The notes under the pieces: model-generated
What the model saw: only the letters and a program-made list of their open reading frames with translations
Database searches by the model: none
What the model was told of the DNA's origin: nothing
Source: Butyricicoccus sp.
GTDB taxonomy: Bacteria > Bacillota > Clostridia > Oscillospirales > Butyricicoccaceae
Direction: 5' to 3'
NCBI GenBank assembly: GCA_020025885.1
Contig: JAHHRJ010000012.1
Location: 1-46,631, forward strand
Length of the DNA: 46,631 nucleotides
Shown: positions 32,298 through 40,855 of the stretch, piece by piece
Layout of the letters: each line of letters starts with the position of its first letter
Position numbering within the stretch: the stretch's first letter is position 1
Position numbers and translations under genes: made by a program

Positions 32298-33446
32298 ATG
32301 AAAAGCAAAAAGATTTTAGCCGTACTGACAACATCTCTGCTGCTTACAAGTGTGCTTGCTGGGTGTGGCTCCAGCAATGGGCAGTCCACAGCGACAACTG
32401 TCAATGTCTGGGCAAGTGGTGGACAGAATGTACGCCAAACCTTTGAAAAGCTGGTGCACGCGTTCAATGAAGATCCGGATATGGAAGGAAAATATGTCGC
32501 AGAGCTGCACTTTGTTCCGGCGGGAGAAAAGGACAGCCTTGCAGATCAGCTGATTTTTGCGTACCAGTCGCACGAGGTAGAAACGGAATATGATGTTGTG
32601 GATCTGGGAGACGATGATCTCACGAAGATGATCGCACTGACGGATGAAGATATCCTGATGAAGCTTGATTTGAACAAGCTCCCGAACGCAGAGGGCGTGA
32701 CTGCGCAGCCTGTCGTGGCGCATGGAAGGGTACAGCCTTACCGCGGCACGACCGTCATGCTGGCATACGATTCGGAAGCGGTGACCGAAGTACCGACCAC
32801 AGCAGAGGAACTGTCTGCATGGATCAAGGCACATCCGGGACGCTTTGCATACAATGCACCGGGCGCAGACGGTGCGGGGGATGCGTTTATTCGCACCACC
32901 ATCTATAATCAGATTGCGGATGAAGCGGCGCTCATGAGCAGCGATCCCAAGTGGGAGGAAAAGTGGGATGCTGGTTTTGCACAACTCAAAGAGCTGCACC
33001 CATATCTATATCAGGCAGACGGCAAGGTGCAATATCCAAAGGACAGTCAGGCGGTATTGGACTTGCTGGCAGAGGGGAAAATCGATCTGTGTCCTGTATG
33101 GGCAGATATGGCGCTTTCCCAGCGCAAGGCGGGGAGCCTGCCGGATAAGATCAAACTCACGACCATTGAACCAAAGTTCACGGGCTCTGCACAGGGTGCG
33201 GCGGTGCCATCGTTCAGCGGTAATAAGGAGGGCGGCGTAGCGTTCATCAACTATTTGCTGTCTCCACAGGCACAGACGATCTTGGTGCAGGACATGGCAG
33301 CAATCCCGCTCAGAAGAAAGAACGTGGATTTGACTGGCGCGGAGGAGCTTTTGCAGATGGATATTTCCACTTTCCGCACACAGGCACTTGGAGACTTGGT
33401 GGATGACCTCAATGCACGCTGGCGCGAGGAGATCGCAGGCGCATAA
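32298..33446 (+). CDS. Solute-binding lipoprotein (YnjB-like), orphan
   Basis: Extracellular ligand-binding lipoprotein resembling ABC binding proteins of the YnjB/thiamine-binding type; the ligand is unknown. The 382-residue product has a signal peptide ending in lipobox LAGC (Cys23), then VNVWASGGQNVRQTFEKL at the mature start, a middle segment GTTVMLAYDSEAV and a C-terminal AFINYLLSPQAQTILVQDM, all typical of the iron/thiamine/polyamine binding fold. GCGAGGAAGATGA precedes the ATG. No permease or ATPase gene lies beside it, and the next gene, 73 bases on with no terminator seen, is a LytTR response regulator. It may therefore serve a distant transporter or a sensing role (inference). Confidence 0.82.
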   Translation: MKSKKILAVLTTSLLLTSVLAGCGSSNGQSTATTVNVWASGGQNVRQTFEKLVHAFNEDPDMEGKYVAELHFVPAGEKDSLADQLIFAYQSHEVETEYDVVDLGDDDLTKMIALTDEDILMKLDLNKLPNAEGVTAQPVVAHGRVQPYRGTTVMLAYDSEAVTEVPTTAEELSAWIKAHPGRFAYNAPGADGAGDAFIRTTIYNQIADEAALMSSDPKWEEKWDAGFAQLKELHPYLYQADGKVQYPKDSQAVLDLLAEGKIDLCPVWADMALSQRKAGSLPDKIKLTTIEPKFTGSAQGAAVPSFSGNKEGGVAFINYLLSPQAQTILVQDMAAIPLRRKNVDLTGAEELLQMDISTFRTQALGDLVDDLNARWREEIAGA

Positions 33447-33519
33447 AATGCATACCCCGTAAATACCTATGGAAAAAAGTGTTGGGATAAAAAATAAGTG
33501 AGGAATTGAGGAATTGGGA

Positions 33520-34215
33520 TTGAAAATTGCAATTTGTGAAGATGATGCAGGACAAGCAAAACTGGCGGTCCAGTATATCCGTTCACTGGGCAAAAAATTT
33601 TTGATCGATGCGCTCGTATTGTATCCCACAGGAACCGAGCTGTCACAAGCATTGCAGGCAGGAAAGCAATTTGATATCTATTTGCTGGATATTGATTTAC
33701 CAGGGATCAATGGACTGGAACTGGCAGCGCACATTCGGGAGGTACAGCCCTATGCCTGCATTGCGTTCTCAACCAGCTATCCGCAGTATGTGACCCGCGC
33801 TTTTATGCTGGAAAGCGCGCAGTATTTTTTAAAACCCATTGAGGAAGACGTGTTTTTGCCGGCAATGGAGCAGATGCTAAAGGACTATACAAACGCATGG
33901 CTGACGTTGATGCTGGACAATGAACGCTCGATCACACTGTGGCAGGAAAATATGGTGTATGTGGAATTTTATCATGGAAAAATGACGGTTTGGACGCTTG
34001 ACCAGTCTTATGAAATGCGAGTAAATGTGAAGACATGGAAGCGGACGCTATATGAGCGTGGATTCCTGCAAAGTCATCAGGGATATTTTGTAAATCCCAA
34101 GCATGTCTGCGCGATCGAAGCAGATACCGTTGTGTGCACAAACAACATTTCCTGCCCACTCAGTGCACGGTGCAGAAAAGATTTTATGGATCAATTCTTG
34201 GAATACATGCAGTAA
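33520..34215 (+). CDS. LytTR-family response regulator 1
   Basis: Two-component response regulator of the AgrA/LytR type. The 231-residue product has a receiver with acidic residues CEDD near 6-9, phospho-acceptor Asp57 in LLDIDLPGINGLE and switch lysine in FLKPIEED, followed by a LytTR DNA-binding domain with FLQSHQGYFVNPKHV near residue 190. No ATG starts the frame: TTG 33520 was chosen because GAGG at 33508-33511 is eight bases away and MKIAICEDD is the family N-terminus; TTG 33514 is the alternative. It precedes an AgrC-like kinase but is separated from it by a terminator and a separate promoter. Confidence 0.9.
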   Translation: MKIAICEDDAGQAKLAVQYIRSLGKKFLIDALVLYPTGTELSQALQAGKQFDIYLLDIDLPGINGLELAAHIREVQPYACIAFSTSYPQYVTRAFMLESAQYFLKPIEEDVFLPAMEQMLKDYTNAWLTLMLDNERSITLWQENMVYVEFYHGKMTVWTLDQSYEMRVNVKTWKRTLYERGFLQSHQGYFVNPKHVCAIEADTVVCTNNISCPLSARCRKDFMDQFLEYMQ

Positions 34216-34231
34216 CTTTTGTTGAAAAAAT

Positions 34232-34405
34232 GTATATATTGTAAGATGGATAAACGCGTTTTCCATAAATGGTTTAGGAAGTGAACAAAATGGGGAAAAT
34301 CCTCGTTTTTGACGGCAAGGCATAGCTTGTGCAAACTGCACAATGGATAAGTTTTCCAGAAAACGCACAGGGCAGCTAAAAAATTGTTTGCTGCCCTGTT
34401 TTTTT
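34232..34405 (+). other. Possible small RNA or micro-ORF transcript
   Basis: Between regulator 1 and the kinase. It contains GCGTTTTC and its complement GAAAACGC about 100 bases apart, two tandem micro-ORFs (34246-34284, 12 codons; 34290-34325, 11 codons, reading MGKILVFDGKA behind AGGAAGTGA) and ends in the terminator at 34367. A weak promoter-like TTGTTG/TAAGAT lies just upstream. It may equally be the 3' untranslated region of regulator 1. No signal-peptide-like or AgrD-like sequence is present. Confidence 0.25.
34367..34405 (+). terminator. Terminator after LytTR regulator 1
   Basis: ACAGGGCAGC pairs with GCTGCCCTGT and a seven-T run follows. Confidence 0.85.
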
Positions 34406-34425
34406 GATCGGGCTATTTTTCACTA

Positions 34426-34451
34426 TATTGTAAAATAATATTGTAAAATAA
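34426..34451 (+). repeat. 13-base tandem repeat before the kinase gene
   Basis: TATTGTAAAATAA occurs twice in exact tandem, with a related TATTGTAAGAT near 34237. Lying about 75 bases upstream of the kinase promoter, it could be an operator for one of the LytTR regulators, though its 13-base period differs from the roughly 21-base period of AgrA sites. Confidence 0.5.
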
Positions 34452-34523
34452 TATGGTTTTAGCGTTTTGAAATAAGGCGATAAATAAGGGAATATAATAA
34501 CTTTATCATAAAATACCATAGAT

Positions 34524-34552
34524 TTGACGAAATTGCGATGGAAGGCTATAAT
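34524..34552 (+). promoter_or_regulatory. Promoter of the AgrC-like kinase
   Basis: TTGACG, a 17-base spacer and consensus TATAAT, 30 bases before the kinase start. Confidence 0.8.
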
Positions 34553-34581
34553 ATAACTAATATTCTGGAAGAGGAGTCTCT

Positions 34582-35859
34582 ATGGTATTTGCATATATCA
34601 TCAAAGCGATCGCAGAGCTGGCAACGGTATATCTGTTTTTGCATATGGGGTTTGATGGGTGTCCGTGCAACAAATACAAAAAGGGAATTTTGTCCGCTTT
34701 ATTTTTGGGATTCATGGTTTTTGAAGGGATGCTTACATATCCCGTAGAGCGAGATCGTTTGATCCACGTGATCGCAATGCTGGCGGTAACCTTTGCATAC
34801 CGTGTAGAGATGGTAAACCGTGTGCTTGCGGCAGCGTTCACATTCTGTTGCAGTATATGCGGACAGGGAATCGTATTTCTGCTCGCAAATTATACGCTCT
34901 ATCGCACGGTAGAGGGTATTCTAACAGATTTGTATATCTATCCGCTGCTTGCGTGTGCTGCCAGTATCTTGCAGTTTATCATTGCGACCATCGTCTGCAA
35001 AGTGATCGAGATCTATCGAGCCCATCCGCAGAGCATATATACCAGCATTTTTTTGATCGCCTTCTGTTTATCCATTATGGCGCTTGAAATGTTCGTCACG
35101 CTGCATGATAACATCTATATGCCTGCAACGATCATGACGCTTTTTTTGGTACTGTTTTGTATCGGACTTTGTATTGGTCTTGTGCGCGATCAGATGCGCG
35201 TGCAGGAGGAACGTCGGCGGCTGGAATTTTTGGAAAAGCACAATGCCGATCAGGTGGAGCATTATACCGCGTTTTATAACTATGATCGCGATGTGCATAA
35301 ACTCCGCCATGACCTCAAAAATTTTGTCATTGGCGCACAGCACTATTTACAGCAGAAGGAATATGAAAAGCTGGATGCATATTTCAATTCATTTTTGGGC
35401 AATGTCAAGCCCGCTGAATTTATTGATACTGGAAATCCAATGCTGGATGCGGTCATTACAGCAAAACGAGCCGATGCGCCCCATATTCCATTTGAAGTGG
35501 TGATGCCGCCGCTCTGTCTGTTGGGCATTGATCCGTTGGATGTGGCAATGCTGTTGGCAACTGCGCTCGACAATGCCATTGAAGGCTGTGCAGGATATCC
35601 TACGCCGTATATTCTCATTCAGCTGACAGAGCAGGGCAGGATGCTGTCCATGCGCATTGAAAATCCAACGAATCGCCCCGTGGTCGAAAAGAAGAATCGA
35701 CTGGTGACACAAAAGAAGGACACAGATTTTCACGGCTATGGAATTCCCGAGATGCAGCGCATTGCAGGCAAGTATCAGGGACACCTCGGATGGAAGTTGC
35801 AAAGTGAGGTGTTTTCGTTGCATGTGCTCTTGCAATCTGCGCCGATGAGCTGTGTATGA
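34582..35859 (+). CDS. AgrC-like sensor histidine kinase
   Basis: Membrane sensor kinase of the HPK10 (AgrC/ComD) class that usually responds to peptide signals. The 425-residue product has about six hydrophobic segments within residues 1-200, a short coiled linker (VRDQMRVQEERRRLEFLEKH), the phosphorylated histidine in HKLRHDLKNF (His243) and a GHKL ATPase domain with N box LATALDNAIEGC and a G box GYGIPEMQRIAGKYQG. AGAGGAGTCTCT precedes the ATG. The partner is probably response regulator 2, which begins 25 bases downstream. No agrB or agrD gene is present, so its signal is not encoded beside it. Confidence 0.88.
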   Translation: MVFAYIIKAIAELATVYLFLHMGFDGCPCNKYKKGILSALFLGFMVFEGMLTYPVERDRLIHVIAMLAVTFAYRVEMVNRVLAAAFTFCCSICGQGIVFLLANYTLYRTVEGILTDLYIYPLLACAASILQFIIATIVCKVIEIYRAHPQSIYTSIFLIAFCLSIMALEMFVTLHDNIYMPATIMTLFLVLFCIGLCIGLVRDQMRVQEERRRLEFLEKHNADQVEHYTAFYNYDRDVHKLRHDLKNFVIGAQHYLQQKEYEKLDAYFNSFLGNVKPAEFIDTGNPMLDAVITAKRADAPHIPFEVVMPPLCLLGIDPLDVAMLLATALDNAIEGCAGYPTPYILIQLTEQGRMLSMRIENPTNRPVVEKKNRLVTQKKDTDFHGYGIPEMQRIAGKYQGHLGWKLQSEVFSLHVLLQSAPMSCV

Positions 35860-35884
35860 TAGCATTCAGAACAAGAGGTTTTTT

Positions 35885-36580
35885 ATGATTTTAGCAATTT
35901 GCGAGCATGACCCCATACAGGCACAAGCGCTTGGCGAATATGTAAGCAAGCTGCCCGATATTGAGACGCTGTATTATCCCTGTGGAAAAGCACTTCTGCG
36001 TGCGCTGCGCAAAGGACAGCGGTTTGACTTTGTGCTATTGGATCTGGAGATCCCTGATAAAAATGGGCTTGAGATTGCGCGGATTCTGCGCGCCTGTCAG
36101 CCCAAAGCCGATCTGGTTCTGATTTCTTTCAAGTCAGAGTATGTGACCCGCGCATTTTCTCTCGGTGCATCGCAGTTTTTCCTTAAACCGATCACGGAAA
36201 AAATGTTTTTGTGGGAGATGGAACGCCTTTTATATCGGTATAAAATCGAAAAGAGAAGCTGGTGCGTACATACCAAAAGTACAGTATATCGTCTGACACC
36301 GCTGGAAGTTATTTATATTAAGTCCGAGTGCAGACATTTGGTCATCCAAACCAAAGATCAGGAGATCGAAGTGTCCGGACGTCTCGCGATGATCGAGAAA
36401 GCTCTGGAAGCCTATGGGTTTGCGCGCTGTCACCAAAGGTATATGGTCAATATGCAGCATGTGCAAGCCATCGAGGACAATCAGCTCCGGTGCAGCTTTG
36501 GTAAATGCGTGCCGGTCAGTCATCGGATGCGTGCACGCTTTGAAGCAGTATATGCGCAGTATCACGCGATGACGCGGTAA
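35885..36580 (+). CDS. LytTR-family response regulator 2
   Basis: Cognate response regulator of the preceding AgrC-like kinase by position. The 231-residue product has the same layout as regulator 1: a receiver with phospho-acceptor aspartate in LLDLEIPDKNGLE, switch lysine in FLKPITEK and a LytTR DNA-binding domain with ARCHQRYMVNMQHV. The N-terminal acidic pair is CEHD, so one of the two usual acidic residues is His. ATG 35885 has AAGAGG upstream; the frame open to 35852 lacks a ribosome site and overlaps the kinase. It shares the VTRAF segment and length with regulator 1, so they may be an old duplication. Confidence 0.88.
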   Translation: MILAICEHDPIQAQALGEYVSKLPDIETLYYPCGKALLRALRKGQRFDFVLLDLEIPDKNGLEIARILRACQPKADLVLISFKSEYVTRAFSLGASQFFLKPITEKMFLWEMERLLYRYKIEKRSWCVHTKSTVYRLTPLEVIYIKSECRHLVIQTKDQEIEVSGRLAMIEKALEAYGFARCHQRYMVNMQHVQAIEDNQLRCSFGKCVPVSHRMRARFEAVYAQYHAMTR

Positions 36581-36626
36581 AATTCCCTACTGTGCAGGTG
36601 GTTTGATACATGGGGAAAAATACGGT

Positions 36627-36655
36627 TTGCATATTGGAAAGATTTGTATTATAAT
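36627..36655 (+). promoter_or_regulatory. exoA promoter
   Basis: TTGCAT, a 17-base spacer and consensus TATAAT, about 110 bases before exoA. Confidence 0.72.
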
Positions 36656-36764
36656 GCGAATGCAGATTCGCGTCATAGCAGATAGAGAAGCGGTGCAGCG
36701 GATCGCAAATCGTGGCATGATATAAGAACAGAGCATATGATTTGAAAATAAAAGGAGTGGATCT

Positions 36765-37514
36765 ATGAAGCTGATTTCATGGAATGTAAATGGCTTGCGT
36801 GCCTGTGCCAAAAAAGGTTTTTTTGAATTTCTGGCACAGGAAGCGCCAGATATGATGTGTTTGCAGGAGACCAAGTTGCAGCCTGAACAGGCACCCGCCA
36901 TAGAGGGCTACTACGATTATTGGAACTCGGCAGAAAAGAAAGGATATTCCGGCACGGCGATCTTTTCCAAAGAAGAGCCGGTCGCCGTTACCTATGGACT
37001 TGGAATAGAGGAACACGATCACGAGGGACGTGTGATCACAGCAGAGTATCCAGAGTTTTATCTGGTGACGGTTTATGTGCCCAATTCACAGGATGCGCTC
37101 AAGCGTCTCGCGTACCGCATGACATGGGAGGATGCCTTCCGTGCCTATGTTATGGAGCTGGATCAGAAAAAGCCAGTCATCATCTGCGGTGATCTCAATG
37201 TGGCGCATCAGGAGATTGACCTCAAAAACCCAAAGACCAATCGCTGCAATCCCGGATTCAGCGATGAAGAGCGTGAGAAGATGACCGCGCTGTTGGGGGC
37301 AGGCTTTGTGGATACCTTCCGCCATTTTTATCCGGAGCTGGAGGGCGCCTATTCTTGGTGGAGCTATCGCTTTCAGGCACGTCAAAAAAATGCAGGATGG
37401 CGCATCGACTATTTTTTGGTATCTGCACGTTTTATGGAGCGTGTGAAGGAGGCGCGTATTTTGTCAGACGTTATGGGCAGTGACCATTGTCCGGTGGTGA
37501 TCGAGATTGACTGA
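36765..37514 (+). CDS. exoA: Exodeoxyribonuclease III
   Basis: AP endonuclease and 3'-5' exonuclease of base-excision repair. The 249-residue product shows the ExoIII family motifs: WNVNGLRA near the start, LQETKLQ with the metal-binding glutamate (Glu35), GYSGTAIFSK, CGDLNVAHQEIDL, WWSYRFQARQKNAGWRIDYF and a closing SDHCPV with the catalytic aspartate-histidine pair. AAAGGAGTGGATCT precedes the ATG. The next gene starts within its last codons. Confidence 0.96.
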   Translation: MKLISWNVNGLRACAKKGFFEFLAQEAPDMMCLQETKLQPEQAPAIEGYYDYWNSAEKKGYSGTAIFSKEEPVAVTYGLGIEEHDHEGRVITAEYPEFYLVTVYVPNSQDALKRLAYRMTWEDAFRAYVMELDQKKPVIICGDLNVAHQEIDLKNPKTNRCNPGFSDEEREKMTALLGAGFVDTFRHFYPELEGAYSWWSYRFQARQKNAGWRIDYFLVSARFMERVKEARILSDVMGSDHCPVVIEID

Positions 37515-37869
37515 TATCCCATTTGCGATCTTTCCAAACCCACCAGATGACGACCCTGAAGGGGCGGCGGACGCCCTAGAACGTCCTGATTTTGAAGCAG
37601 TATGGATAGAACGAGAGCCGGAAGCTGAGGACAATTCTTATGACCCCATCACAGGGCTTCCACTCGTAAGCTGCCCTGTGTGCGGCGTCCCGACCTATGT
37701 GGAGGGGATGCACGATCAGATTTGTTCCGTATGTGGATGGGCGCAGGACGATTCCTTGCAAGATGTGTGGGAGGAGAGCGAAGAAAACGATGGCATGTCA
37801 CTGATGCAGGCACAGCTTAATTTTCGCACATTTGGAAAGATAGACTGGCAATTCAAAGGAGAAAACTAA
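37507..37869 (+). CDS. Small CPCC-like cysteine-rich protein
   Basis: A 120-residue protein of unknown function. Its middle has two zinc-knuckle-like pairs, CPVCGVPT and CSVCGWAQDD (about 58-83), resembling the CPCC family of cysteine-rich bacterial proteins, followed by an acidic stretch and LMQAQLNFRTFG, a segment also typical of that family. The first 50 residues are acidic and proline-rich. The start is a TTG inside the exoA end, supported by GGTGGTGATC six bases upstream, a nearly perfect match to the anti-Shine-Dalgarno sequence. There is no other start with a ribosome site. It lies one base before the threonine aldolase gene, so the three genes are likely co-transcribed. Confidence 0.75.
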   Translation: MTDIPFAIFPNPPDDDPEGAADALERPDFEAVWIEREPEAEDNSYDPITGLPLVSCPVCGVPTYVEGMHDQICSVCGWAQDDSLQDVWEESEENDGMSLMQAQLNFRTFGKIDWQFKGEN

Positions 37870-37870
37870 G

Positions 37871-38884
37871 ATGCTCAATTTTAGAAATGATTATAGCGAG
37901 GGTGCACATCCGAATATTTTGGAGGCAATGCGCGTCAACAACCTGACCCCAGTGGTAGGCTATGGAAAAGATGACCACTGTGCGCATGCTGCTGAGATGA
38001 TCCGCGAGCGTTTTAACTGCCCAGCGGCAGACGTACATTTTTTGGTAGGCGGTACACAGACCAATCTGGTGATGATTGCGGCGGCATTGCGTTCCTTTGA
38101 GGCGGTCATCTGCGCAGAGACTGGGCACATTAATGTGCATGAGACCGGTGCGATCGAGGCAACCGGACACAAGGTCATCTCTGTGCACAAGCCGGACGGC
38201 AAGTTGACCCCAATGGACATTATCACTGTACTGCGAGCACATCCAGATGAACATATGGTCAAGCCACGCATGGTATATATTTCACAGTCCACCGAGCTTG
38301 GAACCATTTACACTCGTCGTGAATTGGAAATGCTGCGCAAGGTGTGTGACGAACAGGGATTGTATCTGTATCTGGATGGTGCACGTCTGGCAAGCGGCAT
38401 GACCGCAGAGGACTGTGATCTGATGCCAGCCGATCTGCCGCGTCTGTGCGATGCATTCTATATCGGAGGCACAAAAAATGGTGCGCTGTTCGGTGAGGCA
38501 CTTGTCATCGTGAACAATGTACTGAAACCGGATTTCCGCTATATGATTAAGAATCAGGGCGCGATGCTTGCAAAGGGCTGGCTGCTTGGCATGCAGTTTG
38601 AGGGTCTGTTCACCGGAGACCTGTATTTCACACTCGGACGTTATGCCAATGCAATGGCGATGCGGCTGAGAGATGGTCTGTGGGCAAAGGGCTATGAGCT
38701 TGCCTATTCCGCGACCACCAACCAAATCTTTGCGATTTTAAGCAAGGATCAGATTTTCGAGCTGACAACAGAGGTTGCGTTTGAGTTCCACAGCAGTTGG
38801 GACAAGACACATGATGTGGTTCGTTTTGTGACATCGTGGGCGACCCGCGCAGAAGATGTGGACGCATTGCTTGCATTACTTTAA
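37871..38884 (+). CDS. ltaE: Low-specificity threonine aldolase family enzyme
   Basis: PLP-dependent enzyme of the beta-eliminating lyase family that probably cleaves L-threonine or allo-threonine to glycine and acetaldehyde. The 337-residue product has the family opening FRNDYSEGAHPNILEAM, the cofactor segment GGTQTNLVMI, LYLDGARLAS and the PLP lysine in YIGGTKNGALFGE (Lys202). It is cytoplasmic. CAAAGGAG precedes the ATG. A clear terminator follows. Related beta-tyrosinase-like lyases have similar signatures, so substrate assignment is by family only. Confidence 0.88.
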   Translation: MLNFRNDYSEGAHPNILEAMRVNNLTPVVGYGKDDHCAHAAEMIRERFNCPAADVHFLVGGTQTNLVMIAAALRSFEAVICAETGHINVHETGAIEATGHKVISVHKPDGKLTPMDIITVLRAHPDEHMVKPRMVYISQSTELGTIYTRRELEMLRKVCDEQGLYLYLDGARLASGMTAEDCDLMPADLPRLCDAFYIGGTKNGALFGEALVIVNNVLKPDFRYMIKNQGAMLAKGWLLGMQFEGLFTGDLYFTLGRYANAMAMRLRDGLWAKGYELAYSATTNQIFAILSKDQIFELTTEVAFEFHSSWDKTHDVVRFVTSWATRAEDVDALLALL

Positions 38885-38891
38885 GCCTTAT

Positions 38892-38926
38892 AACAGCCGT
38901 CCGGAATGACTGGACGGCTGTTTTTT
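38892..38926 (+). terminator. Threonine aldolase terminator
   Basis: AACAGCCGTCC and GGACGGCTGTT pair, followed by TTTT. Confidence 0.85.
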
Positions 38927-38948
38927 GTGTGCAAAGAAGGGGGAGAAC

Positions 38949-40778
38949 ATGACACCAGAAGAGGTACTCAAACGTTTTTTCGGCTATCATACATTTCGGA
39001 GCAGTCAGAAGCCCCTTGTCACACGGCTTTTGGCAGGACAGGATATTTTGGGTGTGATGCCGACTGGTGCGGGAAAGTCTATCTGCTATCAGGTACCCGC
39101 GCTCATGCGTTCGGGCGTAGGGTTGGTCATTTCGCCGCTCATCTCACTCATGCAGGATCAGGTGCGCTCTTTGCAGCAGGCAGGCATTCCAGCGGCTTGC
39201 CTGACCAGTGCGCAGAGCAGGGAGGAACGCGCCCAGATCTTACGGGCGGCACGGCAGGGACAGTATAAACTGCTGTATGCCGCGCCCGAACGCTTGGAGA
39301 CACTCACATTTCGTGCACTTTTTCAGGAGATTCCACTGGCACTTGTGGCAGTTGATGAGGCACATTGTGTCTCTCAGTGGGGACAGGATTTCCGTCCCAG
39401 CTATCTGCATATCGCAGAGTTTTTGCAGGAGCTTCCAAACCGTCCACCTGTGTGCGCATTCACGGCAACGGCGACCGAGCGTGTGCGGCAGGATATCATG
39501 CGCTTGTTGGGGCTGCAAGATCCGTTTGTGCTGGTTTCCGGCTTTGACCGCCCCAATCTGCGCTTTTTTGTATCCGAGCCAACGGATAAGCGATCCGCAC
39601 TTTTGGCAGAGCTTGCCGCGCGGAAAGAGCAAAGCGGTATTGTCTACTGCCTGACGCGCAAGCAGGTGGATGATGTGTATGGTGTGCTCCGTGCGCGGGG
39701 ATTTTTTGCCGCGCGGTATCACGCAGGCTTGGATGCCGAAGTGCGCAAGCAGGCACAGAACGATTTTTTATATGATCGTGTGCGTGTCCTAGTGGCAACC
39801 AATGCGTTCGGCATGGGGATCGATAAGCCCAATATCTCGTTTGTCATCCATTACAGTATGCCGCAGGATCTGGAAAGCTACTATCAGGAGGCAGGACGCG
39901 CAGGGCGTGACGGCAGAGAGGCAGACTGCATCTTGTATTACCATCCATCTGACTGGCACACGTGCCGCTTTTTGATCGAGAACAGCCGCGCCCTTTCGGA
40001 TGATCTGGACGAAGCGGAGTCCAAGCGTATTTTACAGCGCGATTTAGAGCGTCTACGCCGGATGCGGTGGTATACGCAGACAACGGACTGCTTGCGGGCA
40101 ACCATGCTCCATTACTTTGGAGAATCTGTGCCTTCTTATTGTGGTGGCTGCTCGAACTGCGGTACGCACTGGGCATGGAAGGACGAGACGCTGGATGCAC
40201 AGAAGATCGTGTCCTGTGTGTTCCGGCTGAACCAGCGAGGGCGTGCCGTCGGCAAGCATTTCCTGATCGAAATTTTGCGTGGGGAGCATACCGAGCGGGT
40301 GCGTGCGTCTGGAGTGGGCACGCTGTCGACCTTTGGGATTATGAAGAGCAGTCCAGTGTATCATATCCGTTATGTGCTTGATTGTCTGATCGCGCAAGGG
40401 TATCTAACTTGTCGGGCAGAAGATCTGCCAATTATCCAACTCAATGCGCGATCTGGCGAGATCATCAAAAAGCATATCCCATTTTCTGTCAAAACTTCAA
40501 AGGGGGTACATGTCACCCAGCCCAAGCAAGCCAAAGAACCTGTGGACGAAGGATTGTTTGCCGCGCTGCAAGAAACATGCAATCGGTTGGCGAATCGCGC
40601 GGGTGTCCCGTCTTTTTCCATCTTTTCAGACACCATCCTGTGGGAAATGTGCAAGCATCAGCCGCGATCTGTTCGAGAGCTGGAACAAATTGCAGGCATT
40701 CCCGTATATAAGGCAAAGCGATATGGTGCGGCGTTCGTGGACTGCATTTCTGCATACCAGCGGAAACGCCCAAAATAA
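38949..40778 (+). CDS. recQ: ATP-dependent DNA helicase RecQ
   Basis: Superfamily 2 3'-5' DNA helicase for recombination and fork repair. The 609-residue product has motif 0 FRSSQKPLV, Walker A MPTGAGKSICYQVPAL, motif II VDEAHCVSQWG, motif III FTATAT, motif VI QEAGRAGRDGR, the RecQ zinc cluster (YCGGCSNCG, about 397-405), a winged-helix region and a C-terminal HRDC domain (about 540-605). ATG 38949 was chosen behind GAAGGGGGAGAAC; the frame open to 38925 starts in the previous terminator. It is complete and of standard length. The following gene is a pseudogene. Confidence 0.95.
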   Translation: MTPEEVLKRFFGYHTFRSSQKPLVTRLLAGQDILGVMPTGAGKSICYQVPALMRSGVGLVISPLISLMQDQVRSLQQAGIPAACLTSAQSREERAQILRAARQGQYKLLYAAPERLETLTFRALFQEIPLALVAVDEAHCVSQWGQDFRPSYLHIAEFLQELPNRPPVCAFTATATERVRQDIMRLLGLQDPFVLVSGFDRPNLRFFVSEPTDKRSALLAELAARKEQSGIVYCLTRKQVDDVYGVLRARGFFAARYHAGLDAEVRKQAQNDFLYDRVRVLVATNAFGMGIDKPNISFVIHYSMPQDLESYYQEAGRAGRDGREADCILYYHPSDWHTCRFLIENSRALSDDLDEAESKRILQRDLERLRRMRWYTQTTDCLRATMLHYFGESVPSYCGGCSNCGTHWAWKDETLDAQKIVSCVFRLNQRGRAVGKHFLIEILRGEHTERVRASGVGTLSTFGIMKSSPVYHIRYVLDCLIAQGYLTCRAEDLPIIQLNARSGEIIKKHIPFSVKTSKGVHVTQPKQAKEPVDEGLFAALQETCNRLANRAGVPSFSIFSDTILWEMCKHQPRSVRELEQIAGIPVYKAKRYGAAFVDCISAYQRKRPK

Positions 40779-40855
40779 AATTTTTGGGAAATTCTGTATA
40801 ATAAAAGTATTATACAAAATTCTCATATTGTGGGATGAAGAAAGAAGGAGAACAA

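Noticed and set aside
34343..34438. A 31-codon frame starting MDKFSRKRTG, with a Cys-x3-Cys-like part
   Set aside because: It has no ribosome site and runs through the terminator stem, so it is probably chance.
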